Origin: G958295935 sp965224235
Lineage (GTDB): Bacteria; Chloroflexota; Dehalococcoidia; Lucifugimonadales; Lucifugimonadaceae
Assembly: GCA_965224235.1 (NCBI GenBank)
Contig: CBDCYP010000002.1
Location: 806,001 to 870,000 of the forward strand
Direction: 5' to 3'
DNA length: 64,000 nt
Position numbers and translations under genes: made by a program. Under the pieces are notes generated by a model that had not been told where the DNA came from, did no database searches, and was given only the letters and a program-made list of their open reading frames with translations. This document shows, in pieces, positions 18,531 through 27,004 of the stretch. Position 1 is the stretch's first letter; the number at the start of each line of letters is the position of its first letter.

Positions 18531-19357
18531 ATTCCGGAGCGCTCAAGCAACGCCTCGCCGAGGGTGGAACCGTCTTCGGTACGATGTTCGACTATGTCGT
18601 CAATGCCCAGTGGGCGCAGGTAGTCGCTGCCAGCACGCTGGACTACGTGGTGATCGACACGGAGCACGGCTCGCGTGACCGGTCGCAGATGGCGTTGCTA
18701 TCGATCGTATTTAAGGCGGTTGGCGTGACGACGATAATCCGTGTTGCCGCGCCCGACCCGACGTTGATTGCGATGGCGCTCGACGCGGGGGCCGACGGCG
18801 TTTTGGTACCGTACTGCGAACGTATCGACGACATACGCGCGTGCGTCGCAGCCGCCAAGTTGCACCCGTTCAAGGGGGAGTACCTCGAACGCGCCGTCGA
18901 TACGGGCGTGTTTCCTAGCGAGAAGTCGAAACAGTACCTCGAGGGGCTGCATCGGGACCATCTGATCGTGATCGGCATCGAGAGCGAACCGGCATTGAAC
19001 CGGCTGGACGAAATACTGGACGTGGGCAACATCGACGGCCTGTTCGTGGGGCCGAACGACCTGACCACGTCGCTGGGCGCGCCGGACGAGTTGGAGAGCG
19101 AGCGGTACGTGTCGGCGCTGCGCACGATCGTCGACAAGGCGGAAAGCCGTGGCGTTCCGGTGATGATCCATCACGACGACCCGGAGGACTCGATCAGGGC
19201 AGTGAAGACCGGTGCCCGCTTCGTTCTGCACACGTACGACGGCGGCATCATGATGCGAGCGTATCGTAAGGAGTTTGCGGAGTTGCGCAGGTTGGTGACC
19301 GAGTTGCGCGGCGAGACGTTTGACGTGGACACGAGCGGCGGAATTCAGACGGTGTGA
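18527..19357 (+). CDS. HpcH/HpaI-family aldolase
   Basis: 276-residue class II pyruvate-type aldolase. Motifs: VIDTEHGSR (His base and metal site), GADGVLVPYCE, IGIESEPALNRLDEI (metal Glu) and DGLFVGPNDLTTSLG. These enzymes cleave 4-hydroxy-2-keto acids such as 2-keto-3-deoxy sugar acids to pyruvate (or a relative) plus an aldehyde. That would fit downstream of the sugar-acid dehydratases in this window, although it is directly coupled (ATGA overlap) to the M20 hydrolase. Confidence 0.9.
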   Translation: MNSGALKQRLAEGGTVFGTMFDYVVNAQWAQVVAASTLDYVVIDTEHGSRDRSQMALLSIVFKAVGVTTIIRVAAPDPTLIAMALDAGADGVLVPYCERIDDIRACVAAAKLHPFKGEYLERAVDTGVFPSEKSKQYLEGLHRDHLIVIGIESEPALNRLDEILDVGNIDGLFVGPNDLTTSLGAPDELESERYVSALRTIVDKAESRGVPVMIHHDDPEDSIRAVKTGARFVLHTYDGGIMMRAYRKEFAELRRLVTELRGETFDVDTSGGIQTV

Positions 19358-19451
19358 TTACTGGTTCGGCTCAGGGAATCCTTTGCATAACTTTCGTCAA
19401 AACGGCGAAAGCCGAAATGCAAATGACGGGATGTTACGGCGGAACGCTGGT

Positions 19452-19856
19452 TCACCATCCGACTCCGGCGCCGCAATAGTCCCGCAATCCGGCCCGCTCC
19501 GGGTCCGGTTTACGCTTGGGCAAGTCCGCCAGGGGAAACATCCGTCCAAACAGGGACAGGACCTGGGCGTCCAGACCGTCGGTCTTCGCTTCGTACCCGC
19601 AGGCCCTGGCGAAGGACCGCACCTTGTTGGGATGGACCATGTGGGCTCTCAGCCCAGCTTCTTCCAACTGGCTGATCAACTGCCGCTCATTTCCGCCGGT
19701 GGGCTCACACACCGCTACGGAGACGCCCTGCCCACTCAGCCATTCCACCAGGGCGGCAATGCCGTCAGTGGAACTGTTGAAACGTTGCGCAGGGCCGATT
19801 CCAGCCCATGCTTTCAGGCTGACTTTACCTACATCGATTCCAACTACCACTCCCAT
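19452..19856 (-). pseudogene. N-terminal fragment of an IS110-family transposase
   Basis: 134 residues from an ATG with AAGGAGG seven bases upstream. The RuvC-like DEDD domain is recognisable: VVVGIDVGKVSLKA, VAVCEPTGGNER, KTDGLDAQVLSLFGRMF. The match ends near residue 128, and the serine-containing C-terminal domain is missing (full proteins have about 340-400 residues). It cannot be active alone. The upstream side (19857-20160) would hold the element's non-coding left end. Confidence 0.8.
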
Positions 19857-20238
19857 CGTGTCCTCCTTTTCCGTATCATTGCGCTGCCGGCCTCCCCACT
19901 TGCCAATGCGGGTCCTGGACCCTTGCATCTGTTCGGAGTGTCCGGCTGGCGGGAGGGGTATCCTAACTCCCGCGCGGCGCCATCAGGGCAACAACCCGGT
20001 CCGCTCAATGACGGTCGACGCCCCCTGAAAGACTCGACGAACCGGCCCCGGCAGTTGAAAGGGCAACAACCCGGTCCGCCCAATGACGGTCGACGCGCCC
20101 CTCCCGCCTGCCCCACACATTGGCCGATTCGCGGGACATTCGAAACATACAAATGACAGTCGTTTACACCCGCACGCCCCATCACACCCCGCTAACATCG
20201 TCGAACAATCAGCCAGGAACCATGGACAAGCCAAAAAA
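19857..20238. repeat. Upstream region of the IS110 fragment with a two-copy 75-bp repeat
   Basis: No gene. GGGCAACAACCCGGTCCG followed by TCAATGACGGTCGACG or its CCAATG variant occurs at 19986 and again at 20061, a 75-bp period. IS110-type elements encode a structured guide (bridge) RNA in this position; whether these repeats belong to one is a guess. The rest is the leader of the aldo/keto reductase gene. Confidence 0.5.
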
Positions 20239-21177
20239 ATGAAATATCGCAATCTTGGCAATTCGGGGCTCGAAATCTCAGAGGTCGGCCTCGGCTGCAA
20301 CAACTTCGGCCGGCGTTGGGACTATGAACGGGCGAAAACCATAATCGCTGGCGCGCTCGACAACGGCATCAACTTCCTCGATACCGCCGACGTCTACAGC
20401 GACGGCGAGTCGGAGAACATTATCGGCAGAGCATTGCACGGCATACGCGATCAAGTTGTGATCGGCACAAAGTTCGCCGGCGCGATGGGCGAAGGCCCCA
20501 ACTCCAGCGGCGGATCGCGAAAGTACGTGATCGCCGCGTTGGACGCCAGTCTGCGAAGACTGCAAACCGACTACGTCGACCTCTACCAGATGCACTGGCC
20601 GGACCGGTCGACGCCGATAGATGAGACCCTGCACGCGCTCGACGACATGGTGACCGCCGGCAAGGTGCGTTATGTCGGTTGTTCCAACTTTGCGGCTTGG
20701 CAGATCGTCGACGCCATCTGGACATCCAGAACTGAGCGCTTGGCCCACTTCGTCAGTTGCCAGCCCCCGTACAACGTCCTCGACCGCAGCATCGAGGCCG
20801 AAACCCTGCCCGTCTGCCGGCGGTACGGTCTCGGCATACTCCCTTACTACCCATTGGCCTCCGGATTCCTCACCGGCAAGTACGACCAGGGCAACGCCCC
20901 GCCGGAAGGAACGAGGCTGCACTTCTTCCCTAACATCGCAGAGCGTCAATTGACGGTCGAAAAGTTCGCAATCCTCGGCCGATTGCAGGATTTCGCCGGG
21001 CAACGGGGACATTCAACCCTCGAACTCGCAATCGCGTGGCTGTTAGCCAACCCGCAAGTCAGCTCTGTCATCTCCGGCGCCAGCAGTCGGGAACAGGTGC
21101 GACAGAACGCCGTCGCAGCCGAATGGCAACTCACCCCCGACGACCTCAACGAAATCGACGCCATCGCCCCCGCCTGA
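20239..21177 (+). CDS. Aldo/keto reductase
   Basis: 312-residue NADPH-dependent reductase of aldehydes and ketones with a TIM barrel. The catalytic tetrad is present: D48 (NFLDTADVY), Y53, K78 (VIGTKFAG) and H119 (YQMHWPD). The C-terminal NADP-binding segment reads SSVISGASSREQV. Length is normal. The ATG at 20239 has no good ribosome site, only AGGAACC some distance upstream. The frame extends to 20083 without conserved sequence. Monocistronic by appearance. Confidence 0.9.
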   Translation: MKYRNLGNSGLEISEVGLGCNNFGRRWDYERAKTIIAGALDNGINFLDTADVYSDGESENIIGRALHGIRDQVVIGTKFAGAMGEGPNSSGGSRKYVIAALDASLRRLQTDYVDLYQMHWPDRSTPIDETLHALDDMVTAGKVRYVGCSNFAAWQIVDAIWTSRTERLAHFVSCQPPYNVLDRSIEAETLPVCRRYGLGILPYYPLASGFLTGKYDQGNAPPEGTRLHFFPNIAERQLTVEKFAILGRLQDFAGQRGHSTLELAIAWLLANPQVSSVISGASSREQVRQNAVAAEWQLTPDDLNEIDAIAPA

Positions 21178-21305
21178 CAAGGCCGCGGTGGGGCCGCAGG
21201 GCTACCTACCGAAATCAGGGTTTAGCAATCCCATCATCCCCCCGCTGGAACATCCCGAGCGGCGCTGGCGAAACGGGCCCGTAATTTGTGACAGATGGAA
21301 CTATG

Positions 21306-21334
21306 TTGACAGAAACTTTTCGAACATTTAACAA
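21306..21334 (+). promoter_or_regulatory. Sigma-70-type promoter
   Basis: TTGACA at 21306-21311, a 17-bp spacer and TAACAA at 21329-21334. Transcription would start near 21341, giving a leader of about 230 nt before the small membrane peptide and driving the cytidylate-kinase-like gene. Confidence 0.6.
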
Positions 21335-21368
21335 TAGGTGCACAGCACCCGCAGGAGGTCACTCCGCC

Positions 21369-21404
21369 ATGGAAGCACATTTACGGGGCAACCCGGCCCC
21401 CTGA
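21369..21404 (+). CDS. Possible 11-residue leader peptide
   Basis: ATG with GCAGGAGGTC about ten bases upstream, reading MEAHLRGNPAP then TGA. It lies directly behind the promoter at 21306 and ahead of the small membrane peptide. The only support is the ribosome site and position, and it may be chance. Confidence 0.2.
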   Translation: MEAHLRGNPAP

Positions 21405-21573
21405 CCGTCCCAAAACCGGCTGGCCGTTCAAGTCGCAGGGGCGAACCCGCCCGGACCTTGGTCAGGCCCGGTTTGACACAGACGCACGCGCACGCAGTCC
21501 TCCCGTCGGCAAGATGAGACGGGATTTGCATTTTGCCGAAATCCGCCAATGTTGACACAGAAAGGCGTAGATC

Positions 21574-21663
21574 ATGAAGAAGTTGATATTGCTGTCAGCC
21601 CTTGTAGCCGCCGCTGCCGTGTTGATAGCCACCAAACGACGCGCGGCCGCTGACGGTGAATAA
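21574..21663 (+). CDS. 29-residue single-pass membrane peptide
   Basis: MKKLILLSALVAAAAVLIAT followed by KRRAAADGE. One hydrophobic helix with positive ends, and an AAAGGCG ribosome site before the ATG. Small proteins of this shape (for example DLW-39 in actinobacteria) are known but I cannot assign a family. It is downstream of a good promoter and 163 nt ahead of the cytidylate-kinase-like gene, so the two may be co-transcribed. Confidence 0.45.
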   Translation: MKKLILLSALVAAAAVLIATKRRAAADGE

Positions 21664-21826
21664 ACGCGCACATCCCCTTGCCCCCTCGTTGTCAGCAGCG
21701 CTCGATCCGTCAATCCTGCGCGAATTCGGGAACTGCTGACAGCCGGGCGGGTGGACACTGCGCCAAACACCGCCAGACCACAGACCACAGACCACCCCAT
21801 AGAAATCATCCATAGGGAGGCCGAAG

Positions 21827-22537
21827 ATGCTCGCATTCACAATCGGAGGACAGGCAGGGGCGGGCGCCCCTGAGATTGGCAGACAGGTCGCTGCCGAATT
21901 GGGAGGCCGATACGTCGAGCACATGGCCCTGCGCAGGTTGGCCCGGGAGTTGGGCGCCACAGCCGAGGCCGTAACCCGCAAAGAGCTTGGATTTTGCTCA
22001 AGAAAGGACCGATTCCTCGCCGCGCTGGAACTGCTCTTCTCCCGCATCGGATGGTACGGCGCCGACTTCGCAGCAGACGGGTATCCGGCAGTCCAGTACA
22101 TGCTCGACAAGCCTGACGTTAAAACGCTCCCGGCTGAAATCTCAGACGATGAATACCTGGCAGGCGTTTACGAAACGGCGCATTCATTCATCGCCGAGGG
22201 CAACGATCTGATCCTGGTTAAACGCGCCGGTTGTCTCACCCTTAGGGACAAGCCGGGCGTGGTACACCTCGGCCTCTTCTCCCCATGGGCCAGCAGGGTC
22301 CGCCGTATGTCGCAACGCCTGGGCGTCGGCATCCTGGACGCCGAAGACATTGTCCGCGGGCTGGAGAATGCGCGGGCGGGCTGGTTCACGAAGATTTCCG
22401 GCGCTGATCCCTCCGATCCGGACCTCTACACGTTAAGATTCGACACAGGCGATAAGATGAGCGATGAGCAAGTGGCGCAAAGGGCCGTTTCGAGTGCGCT
22501 GGAGATGCGATTCGGCCACGCTGCTCTTGCTTTGTAA
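21827..22537 (+). CDS. Cytidylate-kinase-like protein
   Basis: 236 residues of the cytidylate-kinase-like (AAK6) family. The P-loop region reads FTIGGQAGAGAPEIGRQVAA, lacking the usual lysine (GQAGAGAPE, not GxxGxGK), as is common in this subfamily. ELGGRYVEHMALRRLARELG follows. Substrate is unknown; nucleotide binding is expected, kinase activity on CMP is not assured. GGGAGG lies 8 nt before the ATG. Followed by a terminator. Confidence 0.75.
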   Translation: MLAFTIGGQAGAGAPEIGRQVAAELGGRYVEHMALRRLARELGATAEAVTRKELGFCSRKDRFLAALELLFSRIGWYGADFAADGYPAVQYMLDKPDVKTLPAEISDDEYLAGVYETAHSFIAEGNDLILVKRAGCLTLRDKPGVVHLGLFSPWASRVRRMSQRLGVGILDAEDIVRGLENARAGWFTKISGADPSDPDLYTLRFDTGDKMSDEQVAQRAVSSALEMRFGHAALAL

Positions 22538-22538
22538 C

Positions 22539-22569
22539 CGCCCGAGAGTTTTCTCGAGGCGTTTAGTTT
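22539..22569 (+). terminator. Rho-independent terminator
   Basis: Hairpin CGCCCGAGA / TCTCGAGGCG with a short GTTT loop, followed by TTTAGTTT, directly behind the cytidylate-kinase-like gene. Confidence 0.65.
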
Positions 22570-22615
22570 GAGACGCCGAATTCAACTACGGGTCATAAAC
22601 CGGGGGATCACCATC

Positions 22616-23074
22616 ATGTCTAAAATCACCATTCGCAGGCTCTCGGAAGACGATGCTGACAACGTCAGGAAACTGGATGGCCTCATCCTCGGTATGGACA
22701 GGTCGGGGACATGGGACGAATACGTAGGGAGGTTCCTCGCCACCAGCAGGGTCAGCGTAATGAGCTTGCCAACGTGGGGATCGTTCGTCGCGGTAGAAGA
22801 TGGGGAATTGGTCGGATTCATACTGGCCGAACAGCAATCGACGGGCTACGGTCTGCCGCCCGGCGTAAGGATCGTCGCCATCGCCGTACATCCTGAACAC
22901 AGGCGAAAAGGCATCGGCCGGCTGTTGATCCAGGCCCTCAAGAACGACACCAAGTCCCGCGGAATAAGCCAGATCTTCTCAGCGCTGCGAGCCGAGGACG
23001 AGCGCGACGTCACCTTCCTCGCCTCTTGCGGTTTCGACGGCGCCCACGTAAAGGTCCTGACAGCCAGAGTCTGA
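22616..23074 (+). CDS. GNAT-family N-acetyltransferase
   Basis: 152-residue GNAT protein. Acetyl-CoA binding motif A is clear in VAIAVHPEHRRKGIGRLLI (R/Q-x-x-G-x-G/A form: RRKGIG), with motif B following (FLASCGFDGAHVKVL). Residues 1-20 (KITIRRLSEDDADNVRKLD) match the usual start. The ATG at 22616 follows GGGGGATC; the open frame runs upstream to 22568 through the preceding terminator and is rejected. Substrate unknown. Confidence 0.85.
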   Translation: MSKITIRRLSEDDADNVRKLDGLILGMDRSGTWDEYVGRFLATSRVSVMSLPTWGSFVAVEDGELVGFILAEQQSTGYGLPPGVRIVAIAVHPEHRRKGIGRLLIQALKNDTKSRGISQIFSALRAEDERDVTFLASCGFDGAHVKVLTARV

Positions 23075-23341
23075 CACCCTGCCTCCGGCGACCGTCAATC
23101 CCCGCGAGGGCAAAACGCGAACGCCCCTTTCCCGCCCGGGATCATCTACCCTCCTGTAGCGGCGCCTCCCGTGGGCGTCGGCGGGCGGCGTGAAGTAACG
23201 GGCGAGCACCACCCGGCGCTCCGTTCCCTATCGCATCTTCTGGTGCATCGTTTGCGGTCGCGCTGATGGACCATCCCTGCCCGCCGGAACGCCAGGATTG
23301 GCGCGAACGCCTCCAACCCAACGTAATTAGGCCCAATCCTC

Positions 23342-24832
23342 ATGGCGCCCGCCACCCACATCCTCGCCCTGGACCAGGGCACGACCAGCACACGCGCCAT
23401 CGTTTTCGACGGAGACGGACAGCCTGTCTCGTCGTCGCAGATCGATCTCATGCAGCGCTACCCGAAACCGGGTTGGGTCGAACATGACCCAGAGGAGATC
23501 GCCGGCGCGGTAATCGCCGCGTCTCGCAACGCGGTTAAGGCCGCTGGACTCGAATTCACCGACATAACCTGCATCGGCATCACCAACCAGCGCGAAACCA
23601 CCGTCATCTGGGACCGCGAAAGCGGCGAACCGGTGGCAAACGCCATCGTATGGCAGTGCCGCCGCACGTCCGAAGCGTGCCGGCAACTGGCCGACGCGGG
23701 ATACGAGCGAGACATCCGGCAGACGACCGGCCTGGTACTCGACCCGTTCTTTTCGGCAACCAAGATCCGGTGGATCCTCGATTGGCTCCCCAACGGACGG
23801 CGCAGGGCAGAAAACGGCGAGCTGCGCTTCGGCACGATCGACGCGTGGCTGCTTCACCGTCTGACCGCAGGCGCAGTCCACGCCACCGACGCCACCAACG
23901 CGTCTCGCACGATGCTGCTCAATCTCCACGATCTCCAGTGGGACCCCGATCTCTTGTCGCTCTTCGACGTGCCCGAAGTCATGCTGCCTGAGGTGCGCCC
24001 ATCTGCCGGTGATTTCGGGGTCACACACCCATCAGTGTTCGGAACGGAAATCCCCATCACAGGCATGGCGGGAGATCAGCACGCCGCGCTATACGGCCAG
24101 GCCTGCCACGAACACGGAATGATCAAGACGACGTACGGTACCGGCGCGTTCGTGCTGTCCAACGCCGGATCGACAGCTCCCGTACCGCCCACTGGAATGC
24201 TGGTGACACTCGGTTGGCAGATCGGTGCGCGTCGAGCATACGCGTTAGAAGGCAGCATCTTCATATCGGGCGCAGCCATCCAGTGGCTTCGAGATGAACT
24301 GGGCGCGCTCGCTTCGGCCGAACAATCGGACGGGATCGCCGACTCCATCGAAGATAACGCCGGCGTGTACTTTGTGCCCGCGTTCACCGGCCTGGGGTCG
24401 CCGCATTGGGCGCCTGAGGCCCGCGGCACAATAACCGGACTAACGAGGGGCACAACACGCGCACATATCGTCCGCGCCGCCCTCGAAGCAACAGCGTACC
24501 AGGTGCGCGACGTTATCGAGGCCATCGACGCCGCTGGGAGACGCCGGGGATCTACCCATACCATGCGCGTCGACGGCGGCCAGACGGCAAACCGGTTCTT
24601 GATGCAGTTCCAGGCAGACATCCTCGATCGGCCTATCGAGGTGGCCGCAGTCGGGGAGACGACGGCCCAGGGAGCAGCGTTCCTCGCCGGCAGAGGGTTC
24701 GGCGTGTGGAACAACGAGTACGAAATCGCAGATCTGTGGCAACCGGCGACGTACTACGAACCGGCAATGTCAGCCAGCCGCCGCGACTCCCTCTACGCCG
24801 GCTGGCGCGAAGCCCTCCGCCACACGATTTGA
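23342..24832 (+). CDS. glpK: Glycerol kinase
   Basis: 496 residues, full length for GlpK (FGGY family). ATP-dependent phosphorylation of glycerol to glycerol-3-phosphate. Visible: N-terminal phosphate loop LALDQGTTSTRAIVFD, ITNQRETTVIWDRESG with the glycerol-contacting QRET, GMAGDQHAALYGQ, KTTYGTGAFVL and LRVDGGQ-type MRVDGGQTANRFLMQFQAD. No glpF or glpD is adjacent. The last 250 bp are duplicated at 27005. Confidence 0.95.
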   Translation: MAPATHILALDQGTTSTRAIVFDGDGQPVSSSQIDLMQRYPKPGWVEHDPEEIAGAVIAASRNAVKAAGLEFTDITCIGITNQRETTVIWDRESGEPVANAIVWQCRRTSEACRQLADAGYERDIRQTTGLVLDPFFSATKIRWILDWLPNGRRRAENGELRFGTIDAWLLHRLTAGAVHATDATNASRTMLLNLHDLQWDPDLLSLFDVPEVMLPEVRPSAGDFGVTHPSVFGTEIPITGMAGDQHAALYGQACHEHGMIKTTYGTGAFVLSNAGSTAPVPPTGMLVTLGWQIGARRAYALEGSIFISGAAIQWLRDELGALASAEQSDGIADSIEDNAGVYFVPAFTGLGSPHWAPEARGTITGLTRGTTRAHIVRAALEATAYQVRDVIEAIDAAGRRRGSTHTMRVDGGQTANRFLMQFQADILDRPIEVAAVGETTAQGAAFLAGRGFGVWNNEYEIADLWQPATYYEPAMSASRRDSLYAGWREALRHTI

Positions 24833-24993
24833 CACCATTCAACCCGATTTGGACGCGATCCTTCACGGGAACCAGTACGACGCAATGCGAGCATTGTGGA
24901 TTCAACGGCGTTGTCGTGCGAGGTGGGTCACACGCCTTCGCTGAACCTTGTATTCTTGGGCGGATTCACTCTCTTGGCAGGTCTGGCAATCGC
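24585..24993 (+). repeat. Duplicated block A-B (glpK tail and CAP-gene front), first copy
   Basis: Segment A (24585-24846, end of glpK plus 14 nt) recurs at 27005-27273 with roughly 9 of 10 bases identical by eye. Segment B (24858-24993, front of the CAP-protein gene) recurs at 27692-27829 with about one difference. The order A-B is kept but the spacing differs, so this is an old tandem duplication with later insertions and deletions, or a recombination scar. Confidence 0.85.
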
Positions 24994-25744
24994 AACACTC
25001 ACGCCACCGCCAGTGTTCACCGTGACCCCCGCACCTACGCAAGTGCCAACCGCGACATCCACGTCAGTGCCAACGCCGAGTGCGACGCCCACTCAGGTGC
25101 CAATCCCAGCCCCAACACTCACGCCAGTGCCCACACCCACAATTGTTGTCGATCCGGCCGGATCGAAATTCGCTATTTATAGTGACATTCATAAAGTCAG
25201 AGAATATTTCCTCGATGAAGAATATTTTGACGACCAGGCCGCTAATTGGGCTAGAGGCTCTTTACATGCGAAATATTGTTCTGAACTTATTTATGAAGGA
25301 CAAATTTGTTTTCCGCCGTTGAACAGTCCATATTGGAGTGAACGCATTGATGTGGAATCATATATCAAGCGGATTTATTGGCCGGTAAATCCTTTGATTG
25401 TTGATGATAGAGTTAATGATTTGTCTCAAGAGTGTGCTGTTAAGATGGCTAGGACCAGGAATTACACACATGATTCATACTAAAATTTAGTTGACATTTG
25501 CGGCTGTAGTGAAATATTTAACCTCTTATCTTTGAATGAACTCAACTCGACAGAGATTTCCTTAATTGCTAAGATCGCTATCGACGATTGGATAGAAAAT
25601 TCTTCGCATAAGGAGGGCTTACTTGATCCATTTATCAATAGTGTGGGTGTTGGCGTTTCGATATCACCAAGCGGCCGGGATATTTATCTTGTCGTTAGAG
25701 GGCATTGGAATGAACAATTAAATAGGGGTTTTGAGTGGGACTAG
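24896..25744 (+). pseudogene. Secreted CAP-domain (SCP/PR1-like) protein interrupted by one in-frame stop
   Basis: From GTG 24896 the frame gives a membrane-anchor/signal segment (LNLVFLGGFTLLAGLAIATL), a Pro/Thr-rich stalk and a globular part. A TAA at 25481-25483 (codon 196) interrupts it, after which the same frame continues to TAG at 25742-25744. The distal part has CAP-domain hallmarks: CAVKMARTRNYTHDSY before the stop and IAIDDWIENSSHKEGLLDPF with NSVGVGVSISP after it. Base composition from about 25150 is markedly AT-richer than the surroundings, suggesting acquisition. Either a recent pseudogene or a sequencing error at one codon. Confidence 0.7.
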
Positions 25745-26296
25745 AGCCTGTTAACACTAACGGATTTTATCATGTAATCTTTGCCGTATGGAAATCACAC
25801 AATCCCAGTATGAACCCATCGCTCACTGCCTGCCAGTGCAGCGGGGCAACGTAAGCACGCCGAACCTGCAGGTACTCAACGCCATCCTGTCGCCGCCGAG
25901 AACGGATGCAAGCGGATGCCCGAACGGCCATGACCTTCTCCCTCTCTCCGGGACAGGCCCGCGATGCGCCTGAAGGGCGCAGCCTGCTCAGGCGTCTTGG
26001 CGCACAACGCCCACAGTTTGGCTCTGGCAATGGACCGGACGTACGAGGGCGACGAGACGCGCCAACTTGCGCTGGCGCTGTTTACACCTGTCGTTCCACC
26101 GCTCAGAAGCCGGGTCGAACCCTTGAGAGGACGACAGGGAGATGTACAAGAGGCGTAAAGAGATCAAGCGCGCCTGTTTCGGAGATTGAAAGGCTCCCGC
26201 AGTATCTTCTCCCGCTTTGAAAAGCTGGACGCCCTCTTTCCGGGAATCATATTGTTCGCCCTCATCGCTGATGCGCTGAGATAGTGTTAACAGACC
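25745..26296 (+). mobile_element. Internally deleted IS5-type element
   Basis: Terminal inverted repeats sharing CTGTTAACACTA at both ends, flanked by CTAG at 25741-25744 and 26297-26300 (probable 4-bp duplication). Inside is the start of an IS5-type transposase (EITQSQYEPIAHCLPVQRGN, then VSTPNLQVLNAIL at 25788) and, after a deletion and frameshifts, its end (DRTYEGDETRQLALALF, PVVPPLRSRVEP, SRFEKLDALFPG in pieces). About 550 bp, where a full element should be over 800. Not autonomous. Confidence 0.8.
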
Positions 26297-26429
26297 CTAG
26301 AAACCGAAGGAATTTCACCAGATGTAGCCAATTCACTACCGTTATGGACGTAATTCAACGGCAATTGGAATGCTCTGGTAACTTAACTGCTGTGTGCGTA
26401 CGGAATCGGGGACTTGATGTGCTAGGGGC

Positions 26430-26458
26430 TTGACAACTGGGCTATCGTGTGCTAGATT
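26430..26458 (+). promoter_or_regulatory. Sigma-70-type promoter for the repeat peptide
   Basis: TTGACA at 26430-26435, 17-bp spacer, TAGATT at 26453-26458. Transcription would begin near 26465, about 45 nt before the ATG at 26510. Confidence 0.6.
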
Positions 26459-26509
26459 GTAACTGTCCGAGGTGTTTGGACATCACGTCTTCAATAGGGA
26501 GTTAAGTTT

Positions 26510-26662
26510 ATGGAATCAGTCATCAAAACGAAAGTCGGCATGGGCGTAATGGGAGTTGTAGTTGTAACTATGACAGGGGTCCTTGTAGAGGTCTTAGGGG
26601 TCCTTGTAGAGGTCTTAGGGGTCCTTGTAGAGGTCTTGAGTGGCCTTCTAGGTCAGTCGTAG
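26510..26662 (+). CDS. 50-residue hydrophobic peptide with tandem GVLVEVL repeats
   Basis: Starts MESVIKTKVGMGVMGVVVVT and continues with three consecutive copies of the heptapeptide GVLVEVL, encoded by three near-identical 21-bp units (GGGGTCCTTGTAGAGGTCTT at 26576, 26597 and 26618), ending SGLLGQS. A consensus-like promoter and an AGGGAGTT site precede the ATG. The peptide is very hydrophobic with one Glu per heptad, so a membrane-inserting or self-assembling helix or strand is plausible. I recognise no family. It lies in the scarred region between the two glpK-tail copies. Confidence 0.5.
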   Translation: MESVIKTKVGMGVMGVVVVTMTGVLVEVLGVLVEVLGVLVEVLSGLLGQS

Positions 26663-27004
26663 TCCCTCTCCTGCACCGGACTAATCGCCTCGTGCCCGCA
26701 AGGTTTCTAGATGCGAAAGAATATCCCGCCTCGGTATAAATGGGGCGGGAATGGAGGTGACGGATCGGATGCGGCATCCGATGTGGGATCCTGCAAGGGG
26801 ACAGCCCGGCAAGATGCCTGGGGGGGGGGACGATGGTCAACCCAGGCGATCGGGTACGTAGCAACTGTCGAAACCGTTATCGAAGCTGAAAATACGATTG
26901 CCCCGGCCTTCGCTTCACGGAGACTTGCACAAAGCGTCCGGGGTTGAGAGGCCGCCTACGGAGCCAATCAGCGGTCTGGCAGCGCGGATCTCAGACATGC
27001 CAAA
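26663..27004. other. Stretch without recognisable gene
   Basis: Includes a GCGGGAATATTC-like palindrome region (TCCCGCC...GGCGGGA near 26727-26752) and a G9 run near 26820. No conserved protein on either strand. Confidence 0.4.

Larger units (their letters stand above)
21178..21573. other. Intergenic leader region before the small membrane peptide
   Basis: Contains a well-formed promoter (21306-21334), a possible 11-residue leader ORF (21369-21404) and a hairpin CCCGTC/GACGGG around 21505-21530. No larger gene and no riboswitch class that I recognise. Confidence 0.4.

Noticed and set aside
19986..20100. 75-bp-spaced repeats as a CRISPR array
   Set aside because: Only two copies, and the spacer part is not variable between many units; fits a tandem duplication.
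24706..25182. 158-codon plus-strand frame over the end of glpK and the CAP gene
   Set aside because: Out of frame with both; the frames with domain features are preferred.
26573..26640. Three 21-bp repeats as a mini CRISPR or satellite
   Set aside because: Units are contiguous with no spacers and keep an open frame with promoter and ribosome site.
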